64,000 nt of DNA from NCBI GenBank assembly GCA_030248135.1, contig JASANC010002873.1, forward strand, positions 1 through 64,000, written 5' to 3'. A program made the position numbers and the translations under genes. Of this stretch, positions 35,401-49,777 are shown piece by piece (position 1 is the stretch's first letter; the number at the start of each line of letters is the position of its first letter). The DNA comes from Theristus sp. LFF4_11 (taxonomy: Eukaryota > Nematoda > Chromadorea > Monhysterida > Xyalidae). The notes under the pieces were generated by a model. That model was given only the letters and a program-made list of their open reading frames with translations. It was not told where the DNA came from and searched no databases.

Positions 35401-37656
35401 TCAACAACAGTTCCAATAATCATTCAAATACAACTTCTTGCTTCCCATAGGAAGGTCACACCGAGAAAACCAGCGCGATAAACGGCAGTTTAATCGCGCA
35501 ACTAAGATCTTTTAGGGAGCGTATCAAATATCAAGAGTAGTAAACAGAAAAAACGTCGTGTCATTTCACTTCGTAGTACCACAATTTTACGCTTGCGTGG
35601 AATGGGACGACTCATTTTTCATCGTCAACTTTCCACTACCCCGTTTACTATTATCGAAGCTATCAATCTGAGCAATCGTATGTTACGGCACCTTATGCTT
35701 TTTGTTAGACGTATTCTTAACAAGCGCGCTTAACGAATACAACAATACAAGACGTAATCTCCGTAGAAAACGATGTTTTACGCCTGCCTTCGCTGGTAAC
35801 TTACACACAACTGAACTAGTTTCGGCGATACAGCGAGACAGGTCAACCAAGACTCGTGAGCAATGTAGTGGGCTTGAAAACTGAAAAGTTAAATGAATGG
35901 GAAATATGCGCTGGATTAACAACAGTAGCCAGCCACTGGACGAAACGACGATAGAGTTGGCTTGGCAGGTGCGGGCGGGCAAAAAAATTATAAACTCGTA
36001 TTGAAAACTGTTGTAATGTTTAAAAAGGCAAGTTATTTGAGAAGATCACTGAAACAGTTTTAATCGAACTGTGGTCTAGAAGTTATAAAAATAAAAAATG
36101 CAAAGGAACTGGCAACCAGTATCATCGAACACCTGTCGCAATAGTGTTCAAATGCAAACTGATATTGAAGGAATGACGCCATGGCGCAGGTGGTAGAAAA
36201 TTGTGAAAACGTGTTGGCCAAAGTCAAGTTTTAGAAAGAAAGACTCGACTGGTGATTTACTATTAAACCAAAATTCATGATTTTTAGCTGAAAAAAAGAC
36301 GAAAACTATGAATCGTGATGCAATGATATGCAAAGAGCAATGAAACGTGAAAATAGCTCAACAAAAAAGCAAACAACAAAAATTGTGGTTGGTGGTGGGA
36401 TGTTGTTTGACAAAAAACATTCAATAATTCAATCAATACAGAAAAGAGAGTATAAAAGTTTGCCAGACCGGTTTTCCACTGCGTACAACATGTGAAATAA
36501 CATAAATAGGATTACCTCCGAAACATGCGACAATTTGCTTTTTTTCATGTTAACGCAACATTTTGAAACCGCGGCGGCAGCTTAAAAATCAAACAGGAGC
36601 AGGACATCATAACACGTCAAAATGTTTTCACGACGGAAAACCGTAGAGAAAACGAAGGAAACAGTGTAACATCACATCACATCACATCACGCAACTTTTC
36701 AAACAAAAAACGATAAATCAATTATGAGCAATTAGGCCCCAAAGGTGGGCTGCCACTTTCGATTTCACGAAGTAGAAACGTTGACTGCCGCCCAGTGCCC
36801 AACAAGTGTCACCCTGACCTAATAAATTTTGCCAGACCAGTCCAAGCAATGACATTTTACAACCACAGATACATTTTCGGTCGTTACTGATATGCACTGA
36901 TACGCTGCTACTGTTGCATTCAAGCAGAATTGTAAGAGAGACAATAAAAAACGTGGCATAGTGGTTGGTTACTAAAGAGATAATCTGAGGAACGATTCGA
37001 CGCAAGGTCACAACACAATGAACAAAGTTCTGTTTCAGCAGAAAAAAAGATTTCATACCGCCACTGACCCCTCTGCATATCCATTAAAGGACGATACAAG
37101 GCATCGGAGCACTTGCAAAATGTGCACAGCCGTAGCAAGACAGCAAACGTGTAAACAACTTGACCAAGAACACAAATAGCAAACAAACAAGGCTTGATTT
37201 TCATCAGTGGCTGGAAACATTGTTGACTTTTGCAGACAGTCTGTCTGTCTCTCACTGTCACAAAATAAAGTGAACTAATAACAAACAAGATGGTGAGGCG
37301 GTTGGAAGTGAGAAAGCCAGTGTTGGAAGGAAGGAAGAAAACAAAACGGACAATCTATGATTTTAGAAATGTGAAAGCAGTCTAGGCAAGTTTGAATGCA
37401 ACTTTTAAGAGTTTGAACCTGATGCGCTGATTTGCTGAGCGACAAACCGAGATTCGTAAAACCACGAGTTCTTTTGTTTCGTAAGTTACAAAGAGCAAAG
37501 CACCTTTGCCCAAAAAGTCGACCTCAAATGAGTCAAAGTCAAATGAGTGAAAACAATCTGATTTCCAAAAAAGCTGTCAAAAATCGATCAATCGATATCG
37601 CTCACCTCAAACTCCCTATCAGAATCGGAGTCTCTATCATCGGTGAAGCTGGTCAT
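32493..37656 (-). CDS. Chromodomain protein with RS-rich region and C-terminal membrane anchor
   Basis: Model in transcript order: 37656-37606, 34148-33993, 33671-33423, 33096-33019, 32741-32493; 260 aa, phase 0 at every join. Exon 1 encodes an acidic start ending DREFE; exon 2 continues IGSILAKRF, EYKVRWRNYP and EDTWEP, together a full chromodomain (about 13-65) with the aromatic methyl-lysine cage as F16, W39 and Y42. Exon 3 is Ser/Arg/Lys-rich with RSRSVSRSRK and SRSQSRSR. The last exon has a basic stretch, then a 20-residue hydrophobic segment (about 221-240) and a 20-residue basic tail ending WYKK. The middle is uncertain: exon 3 may instead end at 33439 and join an exon starting at 33301. 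Likely role (inference): binding methylated histone H3 and tethering it to the inner nuclear membrane, as LBR or C. elegans CEC-4 do by other architectures. Intron 1 is 3.5 kb. Confidence 0.75.
36671..36692 (+). repeat. Short (CATCA)n microsatellite
   Basis: Four consecutive five-base CATCA/ACATC units within intron 1 of the chromodomain gene. Confidence 0.7.
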
Positions 37657-39428
37657 TTTTCACGAGTCCAAAAACCCGCAACGCAGCCCAACAATACGAA
37701 TGTGCAGCACCGTTTTTTTGGCAAATGTCCAAATTTCGAACACACGCTGGTGGCGTCGGTTTTTCGGTGCCGAGACTCCGCCCACAGGCACCTCGTCCAC
37801 TGTGGCACTCTCTTCTCGCCTGAAACAACAAGGCAAGATACATACATACTATAATGTACATACATGTACACAAATAGCGTACCGCCACAACTATTGCATA
37901 TACGATGAAAAACGCAGTCGGCATTCAGTGTGTACAACATCCATTCATTCACTAGTCCATTATTTTTACGTCCATCAGCTCTGTACTGTTGGGTTTTGAG
38001 GTAACCCGAAACGTGGAGAAAAAAACGGGGGGGGGGTCGAAGGAGCAGACAACGCAATACGAGGGGCAGCATGGGGATTGCTTGGATCACACAACAGCGC
38101 AGTACTAAAACCAGACTGCTGAAAAGACAATAATCTACGGTTTTTTTCACTCGCTGTGGGGCACAGTGGCAATGGTGTATATGTGGGCAAGGTCGACTCG
38201 TTGGGTGAAATGCAACGGTGCATGCTACACCACCCCTCCCCTCACATGACTTCTACATTTCAACTTTTCGTCGCAAGGACTCAAGTCCAGCTATCGATTG
38301 GTGGAATTTTATGTTTGTTTGGTGGTGATTTGTACGAGATGTTCAGTTTTGGTGCAATGAAACCAGAAAATGAGACAATGGGACATCATGCAAGTTGTCA
38401 GGTCTGCGTGTTTTTTTGGAAGATAAAAAAGATTGAAACAAACGCGAACGGCTACACACAGTGGCAAACACAATGATATAAGTCACCTGCCAATTCATTT
38501 CACCAATCCAGTCAACCTAGTCAGAAAAAATATTTTCTTCGCTGTGTGTAAACCAGCAACACAACACTACAACCCGCGCAAAATAAGCAACGTCGTGTAA
38601 ATTACAACAGTAACCAACCATCAATGGAAAACCTGCGGCTTTCCTCTTAAATGCAATCTCAAAATTCTAGCATTTGTACCCAACGAGAGACGGAGGTCAG
38701 ATACGGTTGACACGAGGGGTCATCAGCTTTTCAACATTTTCCATTGTTCCATTTCCAAAAAACCGGAAGCCAAAACACACGGCAAAATATCCCCCCCCTC
38801 CTCCCCGAAACATAGAAATCAGGCAGAAATGACAATTGGACTGAGTGCTCCAGCGCATTAATGGCATGCTAAAATTGCCAGCAAATTTGAACACGTGAGT
38901 GATTGGCGAATGAAAAACAACACAACAGAACGAGAAAAAATGAAAAAAACAAGAAATATGGCTGATCTGTTGATCGATATCACCGTGTGCGACATAGCAA
39001 CAGTGCTTGAATGACAAACAAAAGTACTCCAAAAATCAAATTTTCAATTTCATTCCAGTTCATTCTCTTGCAAAAAATACATTCATACGGAAACAAGTAC
39101 AAATGCATGAGCAAAACAATCAACAAAGAAACTCATTTTCACAGCGCAAAAATTTACATTCTGTTCAGTTTCAATCGTTTATTATTATCAAAATGAAAAC
39201 AGCATCACAAAAACCAACCCTCTTCATCAACACATCACAAGAATAATAAAGTTCAGGCGAAAAACACACAAAAAACTCACTCATACGTCAACAACGAACT
39301 AGTATACAACCAACCGGGCGGGAACACATGAAAAAATGGAAATTCAGCGAAAACCAAAGCAGCACAATCATCAAACAAGGACAATCGCTGCAAAAACAAC
39401 CCAAAAAGTCGCATTCCATTGGCACGAT
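37657..39428. other. Intergenic between chromodomain gene and rpt-1
   Basis: Both neighbours are on the minus strand, so this holds the chromodomain promoter and the rpt-1 3' UTR. The part at 39010-39310 is A-rich. A G-run occurs at 38027-38037 and a C-run near 38788. No gene was recognised. Confidence 0.5.
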
Positions 39429-43157
<3,729 letters not shown>

Positions 43158-43319
43158 CTGAATGAAAACACTCGCTTTTATTTTCATTTAATCAAGGAAT
43201 TTTATTCTTCTTGTTGGCGCTGTTGTTGATCAATGGCACTCAATTCGGAATTCAACAGTCAATGCAGAAGCGAACGTAACCCACATTGTTTCCATTTCAA
43301 TCTGAGGGGTGTGGGCTTA

Positions 43320-43510
43320 GAGATGTAAGGGTAAAAAAAATTTTTTTTTTAATTTTTTTTTTAAAAAAAGTAAAAAAAAATGAGCATTTTTTTATTTTTT
43401 TTATTAAAAATTTTTGAAATTTTTTCTTTAATGTGCCCTGAAAATGCCGTTTTTGGCATAATTTTTCGAAAGTTCAACAAAAATTTTCTTTGACTTTACC
43501 TTGTCACTTA
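43320..43510. repeat. Poly-A/T foldback repeat segment
   Basis: Homopolymer A/T runs followed by GCCCTGAAAATGCCGTTTTT and AAAGTTCAACAAAAATTTTC. It repeats in the same orientation at 46320-46505 and inverted at 11625-11740. Confidence 0.75.
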
Positions 43511-43511
43511 A

Positions 43512-43830
43512 GCGCCATTCATGGAGGTTGAAGCGCGCTGACGCGCTTCACTTTGCTACACATTCACGAAGCAAAAAAACAGCGCGCTTCAGCGTGCGTC
43601 AGCGCGCTTCAATTTTGGAGCACATGCGCATTCACGGACGCGCGCGCTGAAGCGCGCTGAAGCGCGCTGACCAGCTTCATCGTGAATGAAGAAATGAAGC
43701 TGCGTCAGCCGCTGCGGCTTTTTAGGTTTTTTGCCCATTCACGAACGCGCGCGCTGAAGCGCGCTGACGCGCGCTGAAGTGCGCTATCATGAATGATGAA
43801 ATGAAGCTGCGTCAGCCGCTGCGGCATTTG
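43512..43830. repeat. GC-rich satellite, left arm (GAAGCGCGCTGA units)
   Basis: Imperfect ~100-bp units: CATTCACGAACGCGCGCGCT, several GAAGCGCGCTGA words, an ATGAATGATGAA block, and GCTGCGTCAGCCGCTGCGGC. The inverted counterpart is 45692-46042. It ends in the 20-bp palindrome TTTGATGTCCGGACATCAAA. Confidence 0.85.
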
Positions 43831-44259
43831 ATGTCCGGACATCAAATTTGTGTGTGCAAAATCGCTGATTGTTGCTGTCAGTGACAATCTTTCACAAATG
43901 TTGCAAGACTTTTTTGTTAAATCATTTAGTACTTTTCTGACAGATTCTGAACAGTATTGTATAGCGTAATTAGTCTCAAAATAAGTGTGACAGTGAGAAT
44001 ACGAATACTCAACAAAGCAGAAAAGTAGTGCAAGAAATTTATGTGAAATTTATGTGAACTGTACCCGTGCGACGGTGTGGGGTACTGATTTGCGCAGCCC
44101 TTAAAACCGGTGTGCAGCCCGCAAGAACAAGCTTTGCTAGCTTTGCTTCATTACACCGGCTGCCTTGCAAACTGCAAAAAGGGCCAAATTCATTCAGAAT
44201 GCTTTTTTGTACTTGGGTTGGCTTGTGGCCACGCATAAATGCGTAAAAACGATGTTATA

Positions 44260-44387
44260 CGTCAGTTTTTGCTTTGTGGGCTGCGGACTGACACCGCGAG
44301 GGCTGGACACTGTTTTTGCGGTTTCGCCCGGTAAGCGTGTCCAGCCCTCGCGGTGTCAGTCCGCAGCCCACAAAGCAAAAACTGACG
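44260..44387. repeat. Perfect 51-bp inverted repeat, 26-base loop
   Basis: 44260-44310 is exactly the reverse complement of 44337-44387; the arm starts CGTCAGTTTTTGCTTTGTGG and ends GAGGGCTGGACAC. Strong hairpin or cruciform potential. Perfect identity suggests recent formation, gene conversion, or an assembly fold-back. Confidence 0.95.
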
Positions 44388-44590
44388 CTTTTTTGTGCTG
44401 TTTTTATGGTTTCACACCAAAAGTTTTCTGATCTTAGGCGCATATTTATTGAAAAATTGTGAAATGGACTTTCGAAGTGAAGAAAAATGAAAGCTACACC
44501 GCAAAATACAGTTTTTTATGAACAATTTTGTACGATTTCTGCATTTTGACTGAACATTCTAGGATGCAATTTGCTTGCACGTTGCTTGCA

Positions 44591-45060
44591 AATGGTGCAT
44601 AGTCCTCAAAATGGTGCACAGCCCTCAAAGTGGTGCACAGCCCTCAAAGTGGTGCACAGCCCTCAAAGTGGTGCACAGCCCTCAAAGTGGTGCACAGCCC
44701 TCAAAATGGTGCACAGCCCTCAAAGTGGTGCACAGCCCTCAAAGTGGTGCACAGCCCTCAAAGTGGTGCACAGCCCTCAAAGTGGTGCAAGCCCCTGGTG
44801 CACAGCCCTCAAAGTGGTGCACAGCCCTCAAAGTGGTGCACAGCCCTCAAAGTGGTGCACAGCCCTCAAAGTGGTGCACAGCCCTCAAAGTGGTGCACAG
44901 CCCTCAAAGTGGTGCACAGCCCTCAAAGTGGTGCACAGCCCTCAAAGTGGTGCACAGCCCTCAAAGTGGTGCACAGCCCTCAAAGTGGTGCACAGCCCTC
45001 AAAGTGGTGCACAGCCCTCAAAGTGGTGCACAGCCCTCAAAGTGGTGCACAGCCCTCAAA
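44591..45060 (+). repeat. 19-bp tandem repeat, about 25 copies
   Basis: Unit GTGCACAGCCCTCAAAGTG; a few copies have AAATG for AAGTG, and one junction near 44788-44799 is rearranged (AAGCCCCTGGTG). Because 19 is not a multiple of three and the unit has no stop in any frame, all three + frames stay open and give the same cycling 19-residue peptide. It is not a gene. Confidence 0.96.
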
Positions 45061-45448
45061 CCCGTGTCGAAACAGTGCCGCCGCATAAATTTCTTGCGGC
45101 CTGCACACCGGTTTTGAGGGCTGCGCACATCGGTACCCCACACCGTGATGTGAAGTAATTGTTTTCTTCAACTGCGGTTTGGCGTGAAACCTTTTTCCTT
45201 TTTTAGCGTTGCCACGGTGTAGAGCATTGCAAAAAAAAATTTCATCAACGGCAGCACATGATTAGTGAATGTTGCACAAATCAAAAGATCAAAACATTCA
45301 CTGAAACGGCAAAAACAACGAATCGAAGCGGTATAAGTGTGTACTAAACAGCACGTACGGAGACAACACAGACAACAGCACAAAACGATAAAACTGAACG
45401 ACATTTAATGAACAAACACCTAGAGAGCTTCCCGCCTGTGAACTACTA

Positions 45449-45502
45449 TAGTGCAGTGGTAACATGTTGTGCCTGTCAGCACAGAGGCCAAAGTTCGAAA
45501 CC
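45449..45502 (+). repeat. tRNA-Asp-like fragment (possible SINE head)
   Basis: TAGTGCAGTGG fits the pol III A box and AGTTCGAAACC fits a B box, 33 bases apart. Between them TGTGCCTGTCAGCACA resembles the tRNA-Asp(GTC) anticodon arm with one base missing from the loop. The T stem does not pair, so this is not a functional tRNA. It may be a tRNA pseudogene or a SINE. Confidence 0.4.
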
Positions 45503-45691
45503 CGTCTTAGCCCAGTTGTTTTTATCCTTTTTATCTGTTGGTTTCTTTCACAAACGCTGCACAATAAAACTTACTGTATTCCTCAATTAATTTAATTTTA
45601 CCACAATTAAATTCATTCCCTTTTTGGTCTGCATCTATCACAATGGAAAGCGCAGAAATTATGCAAATACGTTTCATTTTTCAGACAAGCC

Positions 45692-46042
45692 GCTGCGGCA
45701 TTTGGGGTCCGGACATCAAAAGCCGCAGCGGCTGACGCAGCTTCATTTCTTCATTCATGATGAAGCTGGTCAGCGCGCTTCAGCGCGCTTCAGCGCGCGC
45801 GTTCGTGAATGGACAAAAAACCTAAAAAGCCGCAGCGGCTGACGCAGCTTCACTTCAGGCCGCTTCATCATTCATGATGAAGCGCGTCAGCGCGCTTCAG
45901 CGCGCTTCAGCGCGCGCGTTCGTGAATGGGCAAAAAACCTAAAAAGCCGCAGCGGCTGACGCAGCTTCATTTCTTCATTCATGATGAAGCTGGTCAGCGC
46001 GCGTCAGCGCGCTTCAGCGCGCGCTTGCATGAATGGGCCTTA
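45692..46042. repeat. GC-rich satellite, right arm
   Basis: Three units of GCCGCAGCGGCTGACGCAGC, CATTCATGATGAAGC, CAGCGCGCTTCAGCGCGC and CGTTCGTGAATG. It is inverted relative to 43512-43830, so the two arms enclose the 1.9-kb centre with the 19-bp satellite element. Confidence 0.85.
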
Positions 46043-47620
46043 CTTGGGCTGGGGACAATTAGTGACGTTATGGGGGTCAAAACACAAGAAGAGGTATGGT
46101 AACGATTTGGAAAAGGGGTAAATGAGGTCACCCAAACAAAATCTGGAAAGTTCCGCCACACGGGAGTCATTCAGGGAAGCGATTGCACATCAAATGTGGT
46201 TCTTCGAAGTCCCTGGTTGATTTAGCACAACTTTTGTTTTTTGAAGCCGGCCCACCCCAGCCCCCCCCCCCTATAGAACAACTATGTTCGAACCGCGACC
46301 GCGCTGAGTTCGAATACCCCGGTATAGGGTTGTTAAACAAAAATCAAAATTTTTTTTAAAAAAAAGTGATTAAAAAAAAACAAAAATGCCGATTTTAAAA
46401 AAAAAAAAATTCGAAAATTTTTTCTCTAATATGCTCTGAAAACCTCAATTTTGGCACAATTTTTCGAAAGTTCAACAAAAATTTTCTTTGATATTACCTC
46501 GTAAAACCTTCAGCAGTCGATTTTGGACCGTTTTACCGACTGATTTCAGGCTTATACAACATCTGCGATGAAGTTTTTGAGCGTCCCAAAGGTTGGCTTA
46601 CCATTTCCGATGCAGATAAGCTGACGATTCGCCTCGCAATCTAAATTTGAGCGTCCAAGCTGCTCCGTTTGCAATCGTTACGTTGTCTGGTTGCCGTTTC
46701 GTGTCCTGCCGTCGCGACACATCATCAGATTTGATCGAATTTCAAGCCGGTATGTGTATTTTCACTTGGGCTGGGTACAATAAGTGACGTTTTGGGGGTC
46801 AAAACACTAGAAGAGGCATGGTAACGGTTTGGAAAAGGGGTAATTGAGGTCACCAAAACAAAATCTCCAAAGTTCCGCCATACGGGAGTCATTCCGGAGG
46901 CGCTTGCATATCATATGTGGTTCTTCGAACTCCCTGATTGATTTAGCACAACTTTGATTTTTAAAATTAAAAAAAAAAATTTTCTTTTTAAAAAAAACAA
47001 AAATGACGATTTTTGTTTTTTTTTTAACAACCCTACCCCGGTATTTAGAATTAAATAAGGTTGTTTTAGCCTTTAAAATTGGGTTACGCGACGGCGACAC
47101 CCACCCCCTAAAACCTGACACTAGATCATCCACACCCGCTCGAAATTTGCTTGACACGACACCCCACCTAGGGTTGTTAAAAAAAACAAAAATCGCCATT
47201 TTTGTTTTAAAAATTTTTTTTTAAATTTTCAAAAATCAAAGTTGTGCTAAATCAATCAGGGAGTCCGAAGAACCACATATGATATGCAAGCGCCTCCCGA
47301 ATGACTCCCGTATAGCGGAACTTTGCAGATTTTGTTTTGGTGACCTCAATTACCCCTTTTCCAAACCGTCACCATGCCTCTTCTTGTGTTTTGACCTCCA
47401 AAACATCACTAATTGCCCCAGCTAAACTAATGCTAAAGTGAAGACAAACATACCGCCTTGAAATTCGATCAATTCTTCTGATGATCTCGCGACGACACGA
47501 CACGAAGCAGCAACCAACCAGACATCGTAGCGCTTGCAAACGGAGCAGCTCGGACGCTCTGCGAGGCGAATCGTCAACTTATCGCCTGCCCTTCTTTTCT
47601 AAAATCCGCTTCAGGTAAAA
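46043..47620. repeat. Mosaic of direct and inverted copies of a dispersed repeat
   Basis: A ~200-bp block (ACTTGGGCTGGG, AAAACACNAGAAGAGG, GGAAAAGGGGTAA, GATTTAGCACAACTTT) occurs at 46045-46240 and 46766-46960, and inverted at 47240-47430. A second block rich in CGTCCAAGCTGCTCCGTTTG lies at 46620-46720 and, inverted, at 47480-47580. Poly-T/A foldback junctions with GGGTTGTTAAA separate them. Related sequence is at 11065-11790. Only short, domain-free ORFs. Confidence 0.75.
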
Positions 47621-47639
47621 CACGCGCTTTGTCGGACAT

Positions 47640-48130
47640 TGCTAAAACGGACTTGATTCAAATCTTAATCCTAACGCCTAATCCTAAGCCAAACCTATTC
47701 CTAACCTAATCCTAACCTAAGCCAAGCCTTTTCAAGAAGGTAGATGTCAGAACAATTGCGTTTTGAACAAGTTTTTGTTGAGGCCGGAGCGTGTGCACGC
47801 GCGCTAGTGGATCATGAGCATGAGCATGCCGATGCCACGTGCGCGTGCGTTTTAAAAAAGAAGCGCCAGGCGTTTTATGATATTACGCTCCAGTTAACTC
47901 ACGCTCCAAATTGGATGTTCTCGGACATTGCTAAAACGGACCTAAACCTAAAAACCAAACCTAAGCCTAATCTTAAGCAAAACCTGTTCCTAACCTAATC
48001 CTAACCTAAGCCAAGCCTTTTTAAGAAAGCAGGAATAAAAACGACTGCGTTTTGAACAAGTTTATGTTGAGTGCGGAGCGTGTGCACACGCGCTAGTGGA
48101 TCATGAGCAATGAGCAATGCGGATGCGGGG
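47640..48130. repeat. Two copies of the telomere-like-tract repeat
   Basis: Each copy has CCTAA/TAACCTAAG units, GCCAAGCCTTTT, a short ACAANTGCGTTTTGAACAAG segment, then GGAGCGTGTGCACNCGCGCT and GATCATGAGCA. Copies at about 47640-47870 and 47935-48130 are direct; 22190-22440 is inverted. Confidence 0.7.
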
Positions 48131-48239
48131 CAGGTGCATATCATAATAAAGCGTTGCGAAAATTTTTCGATTTTTTTTAAATCGGCATTTTTGTTTTTTT
48201 AATTAATTTTTTGTTTTCAAAATTTTCGATTTTTGTTTA

Positions 48240-48680
48240 ACAACCTTAACCCCACCCGACCCCACCCAACCAGTTACCGTACCGTGGGCCCAAAACAATT
48301 TTCGAAGGGGGGGTATGGTGCCGTGGGGGGGGGGGGGGTGCCGACCAAAAAGTGAGGGGGGTCCAACCTATGGTAACGTGGGACCCCCCATGGGACCCCA
48401 TGGGGGGTGCATTTTTTTAAAATTTTCTGTGGGGGGGGGGTCCGCACCCCCACCCCCCATGATAGTTTTTCGCTTAAATTTTGAAGGAAAAACGCTAAAT
48501 TTTGCTGCAAAATCTTTGAAATTACAATGAAGATGGTCAAGTTATCATATATTCAGCTTATATTATGGACTTTATAGACAATAAATCATGATTTTCGAAA
48601 AAAAATTTAGGGTGTGCAGAAAATTTTGGGGGTCTCCGCCAGACAAAATTTCATGGGGGTTGTGGGGGGGATTGTCGGCC
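48240..48680. repeat. G- and C-homopolymer-rich segment
   Basis: Many runs of 5-13 G or C, including paired CCATGGG-type palindromes at 48385-48405. It resembles the G-run elements elsewhere in the window but no defined ends were found. Not coding. Confidence 0.6.
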
Positions 48681-48689
48681 AAATTTCAC

Positions 48690-49132
48690 GTGTACCTGAA
48701 TATTGAACCGTTCTTAGTTGTTCCTCTTTGAAAAATTACCAAAATTTGACTGTGTTCAAAAATTCCTGTTTGCTGTAGCTAAGTCGGCAACCTCTGTCGA
48801 CCCGGTCGCCCCCCCCCCCAAAACACTTACTTTCAGGTTCAACCAGCTATGCAATCTGCCACATGGCGAGAGCCCGTTCTTCAAATCACCGTATCGAAAA
48901 CACGTACCATGATTTCGCGATCACGTTGCGGTCAACTGACAGACGCAAGTTTAACACGTTAGTTTTTGGCTTAGCACGCAAGTTTTAACTCAGCCAGTAC
49001 TGGTGCTTGTGTACTGTTATATCACAACGTGCAAGCACTGTTTCTTGCGGTTGAATGTTTTATTTTGTTGTCCGGTGGTACATTGTGTCGTGTGATATGG
49101 TATTTTCTGGTCAATTTTTAAGACTTTTTGTA
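48690..49132. other. Unannotated non-coding stretch
   Basis: Between the G-run block and the next TIR element. A C-run is at 48811-48819. No gene feature was seen. Confidence 0.4.
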
Positions 49133-49590
49133 TACCGTATTACCCCCAATAAACCCCCATGGGGGATTAATACGTCAGCGACTTTTAGGGGTGGGGGTTT
49201 ATTGGTGGGGGGGGGGATTATTGGTGGGGGGGTTTATTTACAAAAAAATTCTAGGGGTGGGGGTTTGTTGAAAAATGGCAAAAATACATTGCATGGCAGG
49301 CAAGAAAGTCGCAGAAACTTCTACTCTACATAGAAATTTCCTTTTATAACAGCCTTTTGTAATGAAATTACTATTAACTCACCCATTTGGGGCCTTTGGT
49401 AGCACAATTTCATCATTTTCACTGCAACCAGCCACTGAATTCGCTGGGTATGTGTTTCAAACAGGTCTCCAATAATCCCCCATGGGGGATTATTTGTGGG
49501 GGGGGGGGATTATTCGGAAACTGGTCGGGGGGTGGGGGTTTATTGGTGGGGGGAGTAATGGTGGGGGGGTTTAATGGGGGTAATACGGTA
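49133..49590. mobile_element. TIR element, TACCGTATTACCCCC family (copy 2, inverted)
   Basis: Same ends and core as 22533-23008 but in reverse orientation; the G-rich strand is here the + strand. Flanked by TA on both sides. Confidence 0.88.
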
Positions 49591-49777
49591 GGATTGAAAC
49601 TTTTAGATGGTTTCAAAAAACGTTATTTTTATCCATGCAAAATTTTGTTAAAAATCATACCCTGATTCTGAACAACAGCCAAACAAGTAACAACTGCGAA
49701 AGTATAAAAATCACGTGTCCGAACAAAATCTAAGACGCATGTTGTAATTAATACATAAACTATCCAGGGCGACTATA

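Larger units (their letters stand above)
44072..45146. mobile_element. Inverted-repeat element with 19-bp satellite and perfect 51-bp hairpin
   Basis: Left end 44072-44127 and right end 45091-45146 are inverted copies (ACGGTGTGGGGTAC, GCGCAGCCCT, AACCGGTGTGCAG, CGCAAGAA). Inside are a perfect palindrome (44260-44310 with 44337-44387) and ~25 copies of a 19-bp unit (44591-45060). The 19-bp unit contains TGCACAGCCCTCAAA, close to the TGCGCAGCCCTTAAA of the element ends. No transposase ORF. It lies between the two arms of the GC-rich satellite. Confidence 0.75.

Noticed and set aside
43512..43830. CRISPR-like array
   Set aside because: The units are satellite with no unique spacers of constant length, and the genome is eukaryotic.
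44571..45158. ORFs of 152-195 codons repeating VHSPQSGAQPSKWCTALK
   Set aside because: They are the three frames of a stop-free 19-bp satellite.
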